Source: Pedobacter sp. D749 (GTDB lineage Bacteria > Bacteroidota > Bacteroidia > Sphingobacteriales > Sphingobacteriaceae). From it: 64,000 bases of DNA. Where the stretch lies: assembly GCF_019317285.1 (NCBI RefSeq), contig NZ_CP079218.1:2790001-2854000 (forward strand), written 5' to 3'. Position numbers and translations under genes: made by a program. The notes under the pieces are model-generated. The model saw only the letters and a list, made by a program, of their open reading frames with translations, was not told where the DNA came from and did not search any database. How positions within the stretch are numbered: position 1 is the first letter of the stretch; each line of letters begins with the position of its first letter. Shown piece by piece: positions 42,184-51,316 of this stretch.

Positions 42184-44415
42184 TCAATAAGCATGAAAAA
42201 AGCACTTTGAAAAAAATTGTCTCGTCCTTTTCTCATAATAAGCTTTATATGGGTCATCATACGTATGGTGCTGCCCCGGAAGCATCAGAAGTTCAAAATC
42301 TTTATCTGCCAGGATCAACGCATTAACCATACGCATCGTCGCTGCCGGGTTCACATTTTCATCAGACTCGGCTGCAACAAGCAGCAAAGGTCCTTTGATG
42401 TTCTTTGCAAGGCTCTGATTTAAATCGTATGGCTTATCAAAACCCTGATAACTTTCTCCCCAGGTACGGTTGTATAAGGTGTTGTCGTGATTACCGGAAG
42501 ATGCAACTGCGGCTTTATAAAAATCAGGATAAGTTCCCAATGCAGCTACAGCCATCATACCGCCGCCAGAATGTCCATAGATACCAATCTTGTCCATATC
42601 CATAAAAGCAAACCGTTTGCCTAATTGCTCCAAACCATACTTATCATCCTCCAGCGCATAATCCCTGATATTCCCATACCCATACTTGTAATAAGCTGCA
42701 TTGCGATAAGGCGAACCGCCACGGTGCCCCATTACCACCACCACAAAGCCATCCTGCGCCAGTTCGGTATTGTTATAACGATCTATCAGCGTAAACTCTG
42801 TCCATACCGTTTCTGTAAAAGGGCCGGGATAAACCTGAGAGATGACCGGATACTTTTTGTTCGGATCAAAATTAAAGGGTTTCCACATCAAACCATAGAG
42901 ATCCGTTACACCGTCCTTTGCCTTTACGGTAAAAGGTTCAGCTGGTTTCCAACCGTAAGCGTAAAGTTTGGTTAGGTCCGGATTCAAAACCTCGAGCATT
43001 TTCTTGCCTTCATTGTCCCTCACCACAGCTTTAGGTTTTAAATCTATCCTGGAATAATTATCAACAAAATACTGAAGGTCCGGAGACATAAATACCGAAT
43101 GGGTTGCATTTTCGGGGCTTAATAACACCTGCTTTTTGCCCCCAAAATCTGCCTTATATAAAAAAGCATAATACGGATTCCGGTCTTTTTCCTTACCGTA
43201 GCCATAAAAATAGAGCGACCGCTTCAGGGTGTCTGTCGCAACGATTTTTCCGGCGGTCCAATTGCCACTGCTTATGGCATGTTGCAGTTCACCAGCACCG
43301 TTATAGAGGTAATAATGCCCCCAACCGGAACGATCAGACCACCAGATGATGTTTTTTCCGGATTGGAGAATACTTACATTGAAAAGATCTTCATTAATAA
43401 ATGGCTTACTCACCTCACGGATAATAGAACGGACTTTTCCGGTATGCAGGTTAACCGCACATAAATCCACCTCGTCCCGCGTACGCTTCCGGCGCAGGAG
43501 AAAAATTTCGTCCTTTAAACCACTTGCCCTCACCACGGAAACTTCCTGATCAGGCCATAAGCCTATGTCTATTTTTTGCAAACGCTGCTCCGCTACATCG
43601 CCAATAAAAAAATCATATTGCGCCACCTCTTTGTCTCCGGGCAGTTCGTAAACATACGTATTTACATAAGGCCTGGGCGACATCAGGGAATTGGTCACCG
43701 TCATTGTCCCTACCTTTCTGTTATCCTTACGCAATACATAGAAATGCTTCGAATCAGGCAGCCAATACGCATCAGTGGGCGTATTGGTCTCCGCAAAGTT
43801 ATCCGTTCCATTAATCGAGAAAGAAAAATTCTCCGCGCCATCACTCGTCAATACCTTTTCTGTACTATCGGCTATTCTTTTCAGGTAAAGATTATGATGC
43901 CTCGCATACAACAACCAGTGTTTATCAGGCGAAAGATCTCCAATATGGTATACAGGCGTTTCCTGCCTTGTTGCAGCGCGTTTATTTAGCTTTTTTGTCA
44001 GGTAATTATAATCATAGGTTTGATCATGATAACCGACCTCAACCGTCCGGCCATCGGCTGAAAAATCAGTCTGATACCGGATCTTCGATACCTCTACCGG
44101 CTGTCCAAGTATGCTGTACAGGCTTTTCTCAATGCTGACTTTGTCAAATAAGAGCTGCTTCGTTTTTCTGGCAGGATCAACCAGGTAGTAATTGCTGACT
44201 GACTGGTTTCCTCCTTCAGGAGGATTGTCAATCATCCAGAATTTACCGGTGCCTTTGATAAAAAACGGAATCACTTGCATCGTCCCTACCTGCTTTAGCA
44301 AATTAGCTGGACTAAAATGCCCAGCCGTATCCACCAGCTTTTGTTGAGCAAAGGCCGGCAGACAGATGGAAACACTGCAGAGCGCAATAAATACATATTT
44401 CTTAAATCGGAACAT
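42184..44415 (-). CDS. S9-family (DPP IV-like) serine peptidase
   Basis: This 743-residue protein has a signal peptide ending AFAQ. The N-terminal 470 residues form a beta-propeller (DPPIV_N type, with DKHWLLYARHHNLYL and DAYWLPDSKHFYVL). The C-terminal alpha/beta hydrolase has the nucleophile GIYGHSGGGMMA (Ser near 616), the acid Asp in ESDENVNP and the His in LPGQHHTYDD. Enzymes of this type release dipeptides from peptide N-termini, often after proline. It is the last gene of the leftward SusC-SusD-metalloprotease operon, fitting the final digestion of imported or surface-bound peptides. Confidence 0.9.
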   Translation of the reverse strand: MFRFKKYVFIALCSVSICLPAFAQQKLVDTAGHFSPANLLKQVGTMQVIPFFIKGTGKFWMIDNPPEGGNQSVSNYYLVDPARKTKQLLFDKVSIEKSLYSILGQPVEVSKIRYQTDFSADGRTVEVGYHDQTYDYNYLTKKLNKRAATRQETPVYHIGDLSPDKHWLLYARHHNLYLKRIADSTEKVLTSDGAENFSFSINGTDNFAETNTPTDAYWLPDSKHFYVLRKDNRKVGTMTVTNSLMSPRPYVNTYVYELPGDKEVAQYDFFIGDVAEQRLQKIDIGLWPDQEVSVVRASGLKDEIFLLRRKRTRDEVDLCAVNLHTGKVRSIIREVSKPFINEDLFNVSILQSGKNIIWWSDRSGWGHYYLYNGAGELQHAISSGNWTAGKIVATDTLKRSLYFYGYGKEKDRNPYYAFLYKADFGGKKQVLLSPENATHSVFMSPDLQYFVDNYSRIDLKPKAVVRDNEGKKMLEVLNPDLTKLYAYGWKPAEPFTVKAKDGVTDLYGLMWKPFNFDPNKKYPVISQVYPGPFTETVWTEFTLIDRYNNTELAQDGFVVVVMGHRGGSPYRNAAYYKYGYGNIRDYALEDDKYGLEQLGKRFAFMDMDKIGIYGHSGGGMMAVAALGTYPDFYKAAVASSGNHDNTLYNRTWGESYQGFDKPYDLNQSLAKNIKGPLLLVAAESDENVNPAATMRMVNALILADKDFELLMLPGQHHTYDDPYKAYYEKRTRQFFSKCFFHAY

Positions 44416-44422
44416 ATTTATC

Positions 44423-45517
44423 TTAATAATTCTGGTATATTTTTGCAGTAGAAATGATAAAAGGATCTTTCGAAGTACGGATAATCTTATCAGAAATCTC
44501 TTTCATCCTTGGCAGCTTTTTAAATTTCGATACGCTATATCCTGACCAAAAATCATAAGCGATCCGCTGGTTTTGCGGACTGAAAGACTGAATGTGATCG
44601 GCGAGGATATTCGATACCTTTAGCCAATTTTTTTCTCCCGCAGCTTCTGCCATATTCATCATCAGGATCAACTGATCTTTGTCTTTTAAATTTGTTGCGA
44701 TGAGCTGCTTGCGGTAATGTGCAAATTCAGCTTTTACATAAGGAAAATCTTTAAAATAAAAACCATTTAAAGCATAACCGGCCACCTTTCTGAACATATC
44801 TCCCATTCGCTTTTCTACAGTATCTTTCCCATTGTGTTTCACAAAGGCCTTCCAGTTGCTGGCCAGGTAATCAAAGTTTTTGCTGTGTACGTTAGACAAG
44901 TACATGTCATACCGGTTGGCGCCGAAAAGAAACCAGTTTTCGGGCATCACTTTCTCCTGGTCTGTAAGACTGTTGAAATAAGTAGTGGCAATTTCCTTCG
45001 CGGGATTGATCTCCATCATATTGATCTTCTCTTTGATGTAATCCCTGATGAAGGCATGATCCCTGTTGCCTGCTGCATATTCCCGGTTCATCCTGGCTAT
45101 TTTGTTTTCAGGATTCATCCCCTCTTTCACCTTTGATATGAATTCATCTGCATCCATCGCCCCCACAAACTTATAAACCAGATCACCGTTACCATTTAAG
45201 AGCAAAAACGAGGGAAACGCCCCCACTTTATAGGTTTTCATTGCAGGAATGCCATCTCCCTTTTCCATATCCAGGCCCACATTTACGAAATTCTGATTAA
45301 AAAAGTCGGCCACAGAATCAATTGTAAAAATGTTCTTCGCCATGTGTTTACACGGTACGCACCACTCGGTAAAGCAATCAACAAAAACCAATTTATTACT
45401 TGCCTTTGCTTTGGCCAGGGCCGACTGCAGACTTCCTTTTTCAAAAGTAATCTCCCTGTTTTGCGCATAGCCTGATGCACCTGTAAGGAACAAAAGGAAT
45501 AGGAATAATCTTTTCAT
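44423..45517 (-). CDS. Thioredoxin-fold periplasmic protein
   Basis: This 364-residue protein has a signal peptide ending YAQ19. The thioredoxin domain spans about 25-140, with the active site CVPC at 53-56 (EWCVPCKHM) and cis-Pro region GAFPSFLLLNGNG. The C-terminal 220 residues are helical, with no known domain. It may reduce or repair disulfides in the secreted proteases of the same operon. It lies 2 bases after the first metalloprotease stop and 7 bases before the S9 gene, within one transcript. Confidence 0.85.
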   Translation of the reverse strand: MKRLFLFLLFLTGASGYAQNREITFEKGSLQSALAKAKASNKLVFVDCFTEWCVPCKHMAKNIFTIDSVADFFNQNFVNVGLDMEKGDGIPAMKTYKVGAFPSFLLLNGNGDLVYKFVGAMDADEFISKVKEGMNPENKIARMNREYAAGNRDHAFIRDYIKEKINMMEINPAKEIATTYFNSLTDQEKVMPENWFLFGANRYDMYLSNVHSKNFDYLASNWKAFVKHNGKDTVEKRMGDMFRKVAGYALNGFYFKDFPYVKAEFAHYRKQLIATNLKDKDQLILMMNMAEAAGEKNWLKVSNILADHIQSFSPQNQRIAYDFWSGYSVSKFKKLPRMKEISDKIIRTSKDPFIISTAKIYQNY

Positions 45518-45519
45518 TT

Positions 45520-47868
45520 CTAGCTTTTCTTTTGGTTCATTTGTTTTTCAACTTTTTCTCCGAGCATTTGATAAAGCGCTTTCGCTTTTGGATCCTGGTG
45601 TTGTTCAGATAGTTCCTTAATATGTTTCATGGTCCTGACGAAATAAAAATGAATAACTTCACTGGAATCACTCAAACCCGCAGCAAAATTGTTTTTTACT
45701 GTTGCATCAGCCAGGTCGAATATGAACTTACTCTGCATCAATTTAGTATGTTCATTCAGTGGATTCACCGAATCAAAATCTTTGAACACATAACGATCCA
45801 GGTCTTCAAAAAGATCAAGACTGGTATAGGCCTGATTTCCCATCTCATGCTCTGCTTTAATCAGATTGTTCAATACTTCAGGACTAATTAATTTGCGCAA
45901 TAAATCCTGCATGCTATTTTGCATTTTGGTATCCTCAGACTCATTGTTCTCCAGGTTCATTCTTTTGTTTTGCATCCAGGAAGGAACTCCGCTGAAAAAC
46001 CAGTTATTCAATAAAGCCATTGCCTTTTTCTGATCTTTCTTAGCGGTATATACTACAGGCACCTCATTATAATTCCGCAATACCGGGCGTAAGGATGTCC
46101 CTCCGATATAGCTCGCCACGTTATCTGTATACAGCTGGAAATTTTTCTGATAGGCGGAAGAAAGCAATTTGAATTTTCTCCAGTCATCATCGCCTCCTTT
46201 CATCTCCGCAGAAACCTTTTCTACTTGCGGATAGCAGCGCATTAAGTTATTCATTGCCAGTTCTGCAGCCTCCAGCTGATCAGCAGAAACATCACCTCTA
46301 CGGGTAAAAGGATCACTTTTATTTTCCTCCAGGAACATTAGTGCAGCGTTGGAAGGTTTAAGGGAAGCCAAGCTTTTCTTTTCGGCATTGCGATCGGCAA
46401 ATACGCGGTAAGCCCAACCAATGGCCAGTTCGTCATAAGCGGAAACCCTGGGCATTAAATCTGTTACCGCAACATCATCTTCAGGCTGAACCAGAAAGTT
46501 AAACTGCGTATCATCAGTTACAGACGAAGAGAAACTGTGCAGCTTTAACCAATTGCCAGAACGGAGTTGAGCAGGCGTATAAGCCGCACTTCCATGCAGG
46601 TTAGGCACCATTCCTAAAACCTCTCCCATGGCCTGGGCAACTTTCCACCGCATCATTTCCCCACGCACTTCAGGGTTATACAAGTCTTTTAAAATCCTGG
46701 GGTCTTTCATACTGCACTTGGTAAAATAAGAGGGCAGCAGATCATTCACCATCTGGTCGGAAATGTTCATCTTGGCCGTATAAATTTCCCCGGTACGTGG
46801 GTCGCTCAGCAAATTTACCTGCACATCACTAGCGCCACCTCCCCATTTGATCTGTATCTTTCCTGCAGATAGCCAGTTCTCGTTCTCCCCTTTAGCAAGT
46901 ACCAACACCTCCTTAAATCCTGCTTTTTCAAATGCAGCGTTCCACTGGGCAATACCTTGTTTTACATAAGGCAGAAATAAAGCCGGGGTATTCTTGTCAA
47001 TATAAACTGTAATTGCCTTTGCCGGCGTAACCAATACACCAGCATTGTACTTTTGCTGGTCTGCCGGGCGTACACTAAGGTTCCATTTGGTAATTACCTT
47101 AACGTTTCTCATCCCATAAGGATACTTACCAAAATCATTGTAGGCCACGGTAGCAAATCCTATTCTTGGATCAGACTCCCGGACTTTCATTTTTGAGACA
47201 GGAAGGCGCTGGAGCCCCAGATTGAGGACAAAAGCTACAGCCTTATCAACAGCTTTGCTCCCATTTACACTGTTTCCGGGAACAGTTTGCGTACGTAAAA
47301 CGGAAAATACCACACCCTCTCCGGAAGCTTTTACTTCCTGTACACCGGAGCGGGCAGGATCAGAACTACTCAAATCACTAAAATCCTTGAAAGAAAATAA
47401 ATTGCCACCTTCTATCAATTCGTGGGTTAGCTCAATGATATAACTTTTTTTGTCTTTTCCTCTGGCCACTATTGGAATTACATAACTTACCGGAGTGAGG
47501 TTAGATTTTTGCACCAGCTCTTCAAAACCCTGATTGAAGTCGGCTGAGGTTTCTTCTTTATAGACTTCTTTAGTTACATTGAGCACATTTCCGTTTCCTA
47601 CACCAAAACGAATTACGCCAGATGACTGGGCAATATTGTTGGCAAAACCACGGGCAATGTCGCCAATGACCAGAAGATCGGTATTTAAAGTGCTGGCGGG
47701 GATCTCCAGGAAATAATTGGAACCATCCTGGTATACGGTAAATAAACCAGGTGTCACTTTCATCTGTTTTTTATAGAATTTTTCAAAAGGTGTTGGTTCA
47801 TCCAAAGGCAGCGCCTTCGCCTGAAGGCTGAGCACTACTGCAAAAAGGATTGATAAGATATACTTCAT
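45520..47868 (-). CDS. Metalloprotease paralog with destroyed zinc site (pseudo-protease)
   Basis: This 782-residue protein has a signal peptide and is full length, with the DUF5118-DUF5117-DUF4953 plan of Bacteroidota zinc-dependent metalloproteases and good alignment to its neighbour at 47896-50319. At the active site, where the neighbour reads HEVGHTLGLRH, this protein reads QAMGEVLGMVP (residues 412-422). All three zinc histidines and the catalytic Glu are replaced (Q412, A413, E416, P422) while the flanking Gly, Leu-Gly and Asn are kept. It is therefore not expected to cleave peptides and may bind substrate or support the active paralog. It is the fifth gene of the operon, 27 bases after its paralog. 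Confidence 0.88.
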   Translation of the reverse strand: MKYILSILFAVVLSLQAKALPLDEPTPFEKFYKKQMKVTPGLFTVYQDGSNYFLEIPASTLNTDLLVIGDIARGFANNIAQSSGVIRFGVGNGNVLNVTKEVYKEETSADFNQGFEELVQKSNLTPVSYVIPIVARGKDKKSYIIELTHELIEGGNLFSFKDFSDLSSSDPARSGVQEVKASGEGVVFSVLRTQTVPGNSVNGSKAVDKAVAFVLNLGLQRLPVSKMKVRESDPRIGFATVAYNDFGKYPYGMRNVKVITKWNLSVRPADQQKYNAGVLVTPAKAITVYIDKNTPALFLPYVKQGIAQWNAAFEKAGFKEVLVLAKGENENWLSAGKIQIKWGGGASDVQVNLLSDPRTGEIYTAKMNISDQMVNDLLPSYFTKCSMKDPRILKDLYNPEVRGEMMRWKVAQAMGEVLGMVPNLHGSAAYTPAQLRSGNWLKLHSFSSSVTDDTQFNFLVQPEDDVAVTDLMPRVSAYDELAIGWAYRVFADRNAEKKSLASLKPSNAALMFLEENKSDPFTRRGDVSADQLEAAELAMNNLMRCYPQVEKVSAEMKGGDDDWRKFKLLSSAYQKNFQLYTDNVASYIGGTSLRPVLRNYNEVPVVYTAKKDQKKAMALLNNWFFSGVPSWMQNKRMNLENNESEDTKMQNSMQDLLRKLISPEVLNNLIKAEHEMGNQAYTSLDLFEDLDRYVFKDFDSVNPLNEHTKLMQSKFIFDLADATVKNNFAAGLSDSSEVIHFYFVRTMKHIKELSEQHQDPKAKALYQMLGEKVEKQMNQKKS

Positions 47869-47895
47869 TTCTATGTTTAATTATTTTATACTAAA

Positions 47896-50319
47896 TTATC
47901 TACTCAGGTAAGCTGCATCATTATCTGTACGCCACATTTCAACCATATCTGCAATCGCCATTAAATGGCTTTTAGAAATAAAGTCTTTTTGTTTTTCGGC
48001 TGCAGACCTGCTTTGTTCTTCAATATGCAACACCATTTTGTTCATGGTGAACCATACATCATTACTAAAAATTTCGCGGTTATCAACACTCATCAAAAGG
48101 CTGGTGATAAACTTGCGTTGAAACATGCGGTTATACGGGGAGATGGGCCGATCGAGATCTTTGAAGACGATTTGCTCCAGGTCAGTTAAAAACTCAGCCG
48201 CCGGGTAAGTTGCATTGCCGGAAATATTCTCTATGTTAGCCATAGCATAATATTTCCCGATCAAACGCCCCATCAGGTCGCCATAAGTATCTTCTACATC
48301 ATCATCGAAACTGAATCCTGTCCTGGCCATTACATCCTCAGGATAGAGCCATTTCGGTTCAGTAAACATGTACTTAGACAGATAATCCATCGCTTCTTTC
48401 TGCTGCGCCCGGCTCACGGGAACATAGCTTGACTTCTGCTCTTCACGCAATGGTTTATCGCTAAAAACACTCCCTATATTTTTCACTACGTGCTGGAGAT
48501 AGTTGTGGTAACGGCCTTCTACAGCTCTATACATGGACCGCAACGTTCCATATCCATCATCAACAGAGCTCCACTGTTCGATGTTCGCCATGATCTTTTT
48601 CAGGTTCTCTACCCCAAGTGCATTTGCTTTCATATTATTGTCGCCCACGTCCTCACTTTGTACCCTTGGATCGTACATATCAGATTCGTCAGAATAAAAA
48701 TATTTAGGGTCTTTTCTTTTTTCAGAAACCCATTGTTTCAACTGATCTGCGATAGCACCGGCGTCTTTAGACTGCGGAAAATAACGATACCCCCATTCTA
48801 TGGCATAATCATCATAAACCCCAACCACTGGCAGCAAATCCTTCGGTTCCATTTTGTCCTGAGGCTGGGCAGCATAATTAAAACGCATATAGTCCATTAC
48901 AGATGGCCCAAAACCATGCGCCCGTACGTAATCGCGGTTACGGATGCTATCTACTGAATAGGAAGAACTTCCTGCAAAATTATGACGCAAGCCCAGCGTG
49001 TGTCCTACCTCATGGGTAATCACATTTCTCAGTAAAGTACCCATTAATGCGGTATTAACAGGGAACTTTCTCGCAGCCGGGTCATTGGCCGCAGACATTG
49101 AAAAATACCAGCGTTGCAAGAGCTCCATGATGTTGTGAAACACAGCGACATGAGAGGTCAGAATCTCTCCCGATCGTGGGTCTACAACCTGTGGGCCATA
49201 GGCATTGGGAACTTCTGAGGGCTTGTAAGAAATGTAAGCATACCTTGCATCTTCCATACTGTAATCAGGATCCTCTTCTTTCGTCGGCGATAGTTTCCCT
49301 GTAATGGCATTCTTAAAGCCAATTTTTTCAAAGCTTTTTCTCCAGGCATTCACCCCATCAATAATGTATGGAACCAGAAAGGCCGGAGTATTCCGGTCGA
49401 TATAAAAGACGATAGGCTTAGCTGGCTCTACCAGTTCTCCCTTCAGGTACTTTTCCAAATCTTCAGGTTTTGGCTCCACGCGCCACCTGTTGGCCATAAC
49501 CGTCGTTTCGTTTTTCTCAGGATTATCATAGTTTCTTAACCCGGTAAAAAAGTAACCTACTCTGGTGTCGGCATAGCGCTGTGCCATAGGCACCTCTGGC
49601 AGCAAAAACCAGGATGCACCAACCTCCCACATAGTGGGGTTCATCTCGGGGGCCTTTTGCGGTGGCGAAGTCGGATCAGAAGGAGGCATTTGGGGAGAAT
49701 CCCCTGCTGCATAACTTTTCACAGAACGGAATACCAGGTTATTGTCGTAGGCACTTACGCCCAGAATCTTTGATTTCTCCGGCTCAAAGGCACCCAGCTT
49801 CAACTCGGTTGCCGCTCCCTTTAAGGAAAACAGATCACTGTCGCCATTAAACAGATTAGTGACATCAATTAAGGAACTCGAATCGCCGGTAGCCACAATA
49901 TCAAAAGCCAGCAAAGCAGGTTTCAATTGTAACCTATAGCTGTTAAAATAATAACTGGTTGTATCTGTAGCTTGCACAAAATCCGGATCCACAATGTTGA
50001 TCTTACCGTTTATCCCTTTGTTGAATCGAATGACCCGGTCGTTGATGGCATCGCCCGCGAAACCATAACGCATCGATGGATTTCGTTTACGCTGTGCAGA
50101 GCCTCTAATGATGCTGATACTGGTCAGGATGTCTCTTCCCAATAACCTATCTGGTATCTCTAATAGGTATTTATCATCCTGAACATACACGTTGAACATG
50201 CCTTTTTGCATTTTCGCTTCTGCCTTAATGAATTTTTTAATGGGTGTTGCGTGCTGATCCTGTGCTTTTGATGCTGTGGAAAACAGCATCAAAAGCAGAA
50301 TCGGAAAAATGAATTTCAT
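47896..50319 (-). CDS. Zinc-dependent metzincin-type metalloprotease
   Basis: This 807-residue protein has a signal peptide ending SKAQ20, a DUF5118 start (about 22-75), a DUF5117 domain (about 75-285), and a DUF4953 catalytic domain with HEVGHTLGLRH at 436-446 (zinc ligands His436, His440, His446; catalytic Glu437), the metzincin HExxHxxGxxH motif. Proteases of this family are secreted and degrade proteins outside the cell. It belongs to the SusC-SusD operon, 27 bases after a lipoprotein gene, and is followed by a catalytically dead paralog. Most likely it supplies peptides to the Sus pair. Confidence 0.92.
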   Translation of the reverse strand: MKFIFPILLLMLFSTASKAQDQHATPIKKFIKAEAKMQKGMFNVYVQDDKYLLEIPDRLLGRDILTSISIIRGSAQRKRNPSMRYGFAGDAINDRVIRFNKGINGKINIVDPDFVQATDTTSYYFNSYRLQLKPALLAFDIVATGDSSSLIDVTNLFNGDSDLFSLKGAATELKLGAFEPEKSKILGVSAYDNNLVFRSVKSYAAGDSPQMPPSDPTSPPQKAPEMNPTMWEVGASWFLLPEVPMAQRYADTRVGYFFTGLRNYDNPEKNETTVMANRWRVEPKPEDLEKYLKGELVEPAKPIVFYIDRNTPAFLVPYIIDGVNAWRKSFEKIGFKNAITGKLSPTKEEDPDYSMEDARYAYISYKPSEVPNAYGPQVVDPRSGEILTSHVAVFHNIMELLQRWYFSMSAANDPAARKFPVNTALMGTLLRNVITHEVGHTLGLRHNFAGSSSYSVDSIRNRDYVRAHGFGPSVMDYMRFNYAAQPQDKMEPKDLLPVVGVYDDYAIEWGYRYFPQSKDAGAIADQLKQWVSEKRKDPKYFYSDESDMYDPRVQSEDVGDNNMKANALGVENLKKIMANIEQWSSVDDGYGTLRSMYRAVEGRYHNYLQHVVKNIGSVFSDKPLREEQKSSYVPVSRAQQKEAMDYLSKYMFTEPKWLYPEDVMARTGFSFDDDVEDTYGDLMGRLIGKYYAMANIENISGNATYPAAEFLTDLEQIVFKDLDRPISPYNRMFQRKFITSLLMSVDNREIFSNDVWFTMNKMVLHIEEQSRSAAEKQKDFISKSHLMAIADMVEMWRTDNDAAYLSR

Positions 50320-50346
50320 AAATTGCTTGTTTAATTATCTTTTGTA

Positions 50347-51294
50347 TCAGTTTGCTTGTGCTGCATTACCTATGAGTTGCAGGTCTACATTATAATTCTC
50401 TTTGAAGTAATTCCTTACAAGGTCATATCTTCGCTTGATTATGCCATTGCTGTCCTTAGCCGGATTCAGTATTCCCGTAAAAGATGTATCCCAACTATCG
50501 GGCAGCCTGTTCAGGTTGTCTTCTGAAAAGCTGACCATTGCTTGTATATAGAGGTACCAATCTGAAGTAGCAGTAGGACCATTGTAATAGGCTGTCAACA
50601 TCCCTTTCGCATAAGCATCGGCATCACTTGTAGGAGTGATGGTATAATTTGCTGAACCTGAAAATGCAGTTGAAGGAGCTGTTTTTTTCGCTTCCGTAAT
50701 GCTGTTAATCAAATTTAAGTTCACCTTAGCCAGATATAATTTTTTCTCCTCTGGTGTGATGGTTAAAACTTGAGCACTCCCGTAGTTTAGCAGTAAATTG
50801 TTATAGTTATACCAGGCAGCCACGGATCTTACCCCCTTCACTACTGTAGCGGGGCTAGTAGAAAAGTCAAAGTCATTATAAATAGAATCGACTTCACTGC
50901 ACAGTAAGATCTTCGAAGGCAAAAATGCTTTCAGGAATTTTTCAGAATAGAAATTCAGGCACTGGCTTTCAAAAAGATCGAGCTGCTGGTTTATGAATGC
51001 CTGATCGGCGGCCTTCATTTCAAATCCGTCTGTCCAATATTGTCCTTTCTTTATCGAATTTTTGTATTCTGTCGGGGTCCAGTAAGCATCCTTTTCTGAA
51101 AATTGGTATAAAAAATAGGTGCCGTACTTTTTATAATAATTCAGAATTCTGGCATCATAATCATGATTACCCTGTGGCAGCGTATATCCTTCATTTCCTT
51201 CTGTTGGTAACAATGGAGCCTCTTTTTTACTGCAGCCAGACCAGATCACCGACAGTAAAAGCAGGCTTATGGCGTATATCAAATATCTTTTCAT
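50347..51294 (-). CDS. Operon lipoprotein of unknown function
   Basis: This 315-residue protein has a lipobox VIWSGC (Cys21). The body is mixed, with a LDLFESQCLNFYSEKFLKAF segment and a YLYIQAMVSFSEDNLNRL segment near the end. Its place between SusD and metalloprotease genes matches that of the SusD-associated metallohydrolase lipoproteins (TIGR04549-like), but it has no HExxH, so it would be an inactive relative or a different protein. It lies 22 bases after SusD and 27 bases before the metalloprotease. Confidence 0.6.
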   Translation of the reverse strand: MKRYLIYAISLLLLSVIWSGCSKKEAPLLPTEGNEGYTLPQGNHDYDARILNYYKKYGTYFLYQFSEKDAYWTPTEYKNSIKKGQYWTDGFEMKAADQAFINQQLDLFESQCLNFYSEKFLKAFLPSKILLCSEVDSIYNDFDFSTSPATVVKGVRSVAAWYNYNNLLLNYGSAQVLTITPEEKKLYLAKVNLNLINSITEAKKTAPSTAFSGSANYTITPTSDADAYAKGMLTAYYNGPTATSDWYLYIQAMVSFSEDNLNRLPDSWDTSFTGILNPAKDSNGIIKRRYDLVRNYFKENYNVDLQLIGNAAQAN

Positions 51295-51316
51295 GGTTCT
51301 CTTCGTTTTGGTTTAA

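Noticed and set aside
43576..43989. 137-residue plus-strand frame opposite the S9 peptidase
   Set aside because: It is a shadow frame of the peptidase gene.
48490..48957. 155-residue plus-strand frame opposite the metalloprotease
   Set aside because: It is a shadow frame; the metalloprotease on the other strand has signal, motif and family support.
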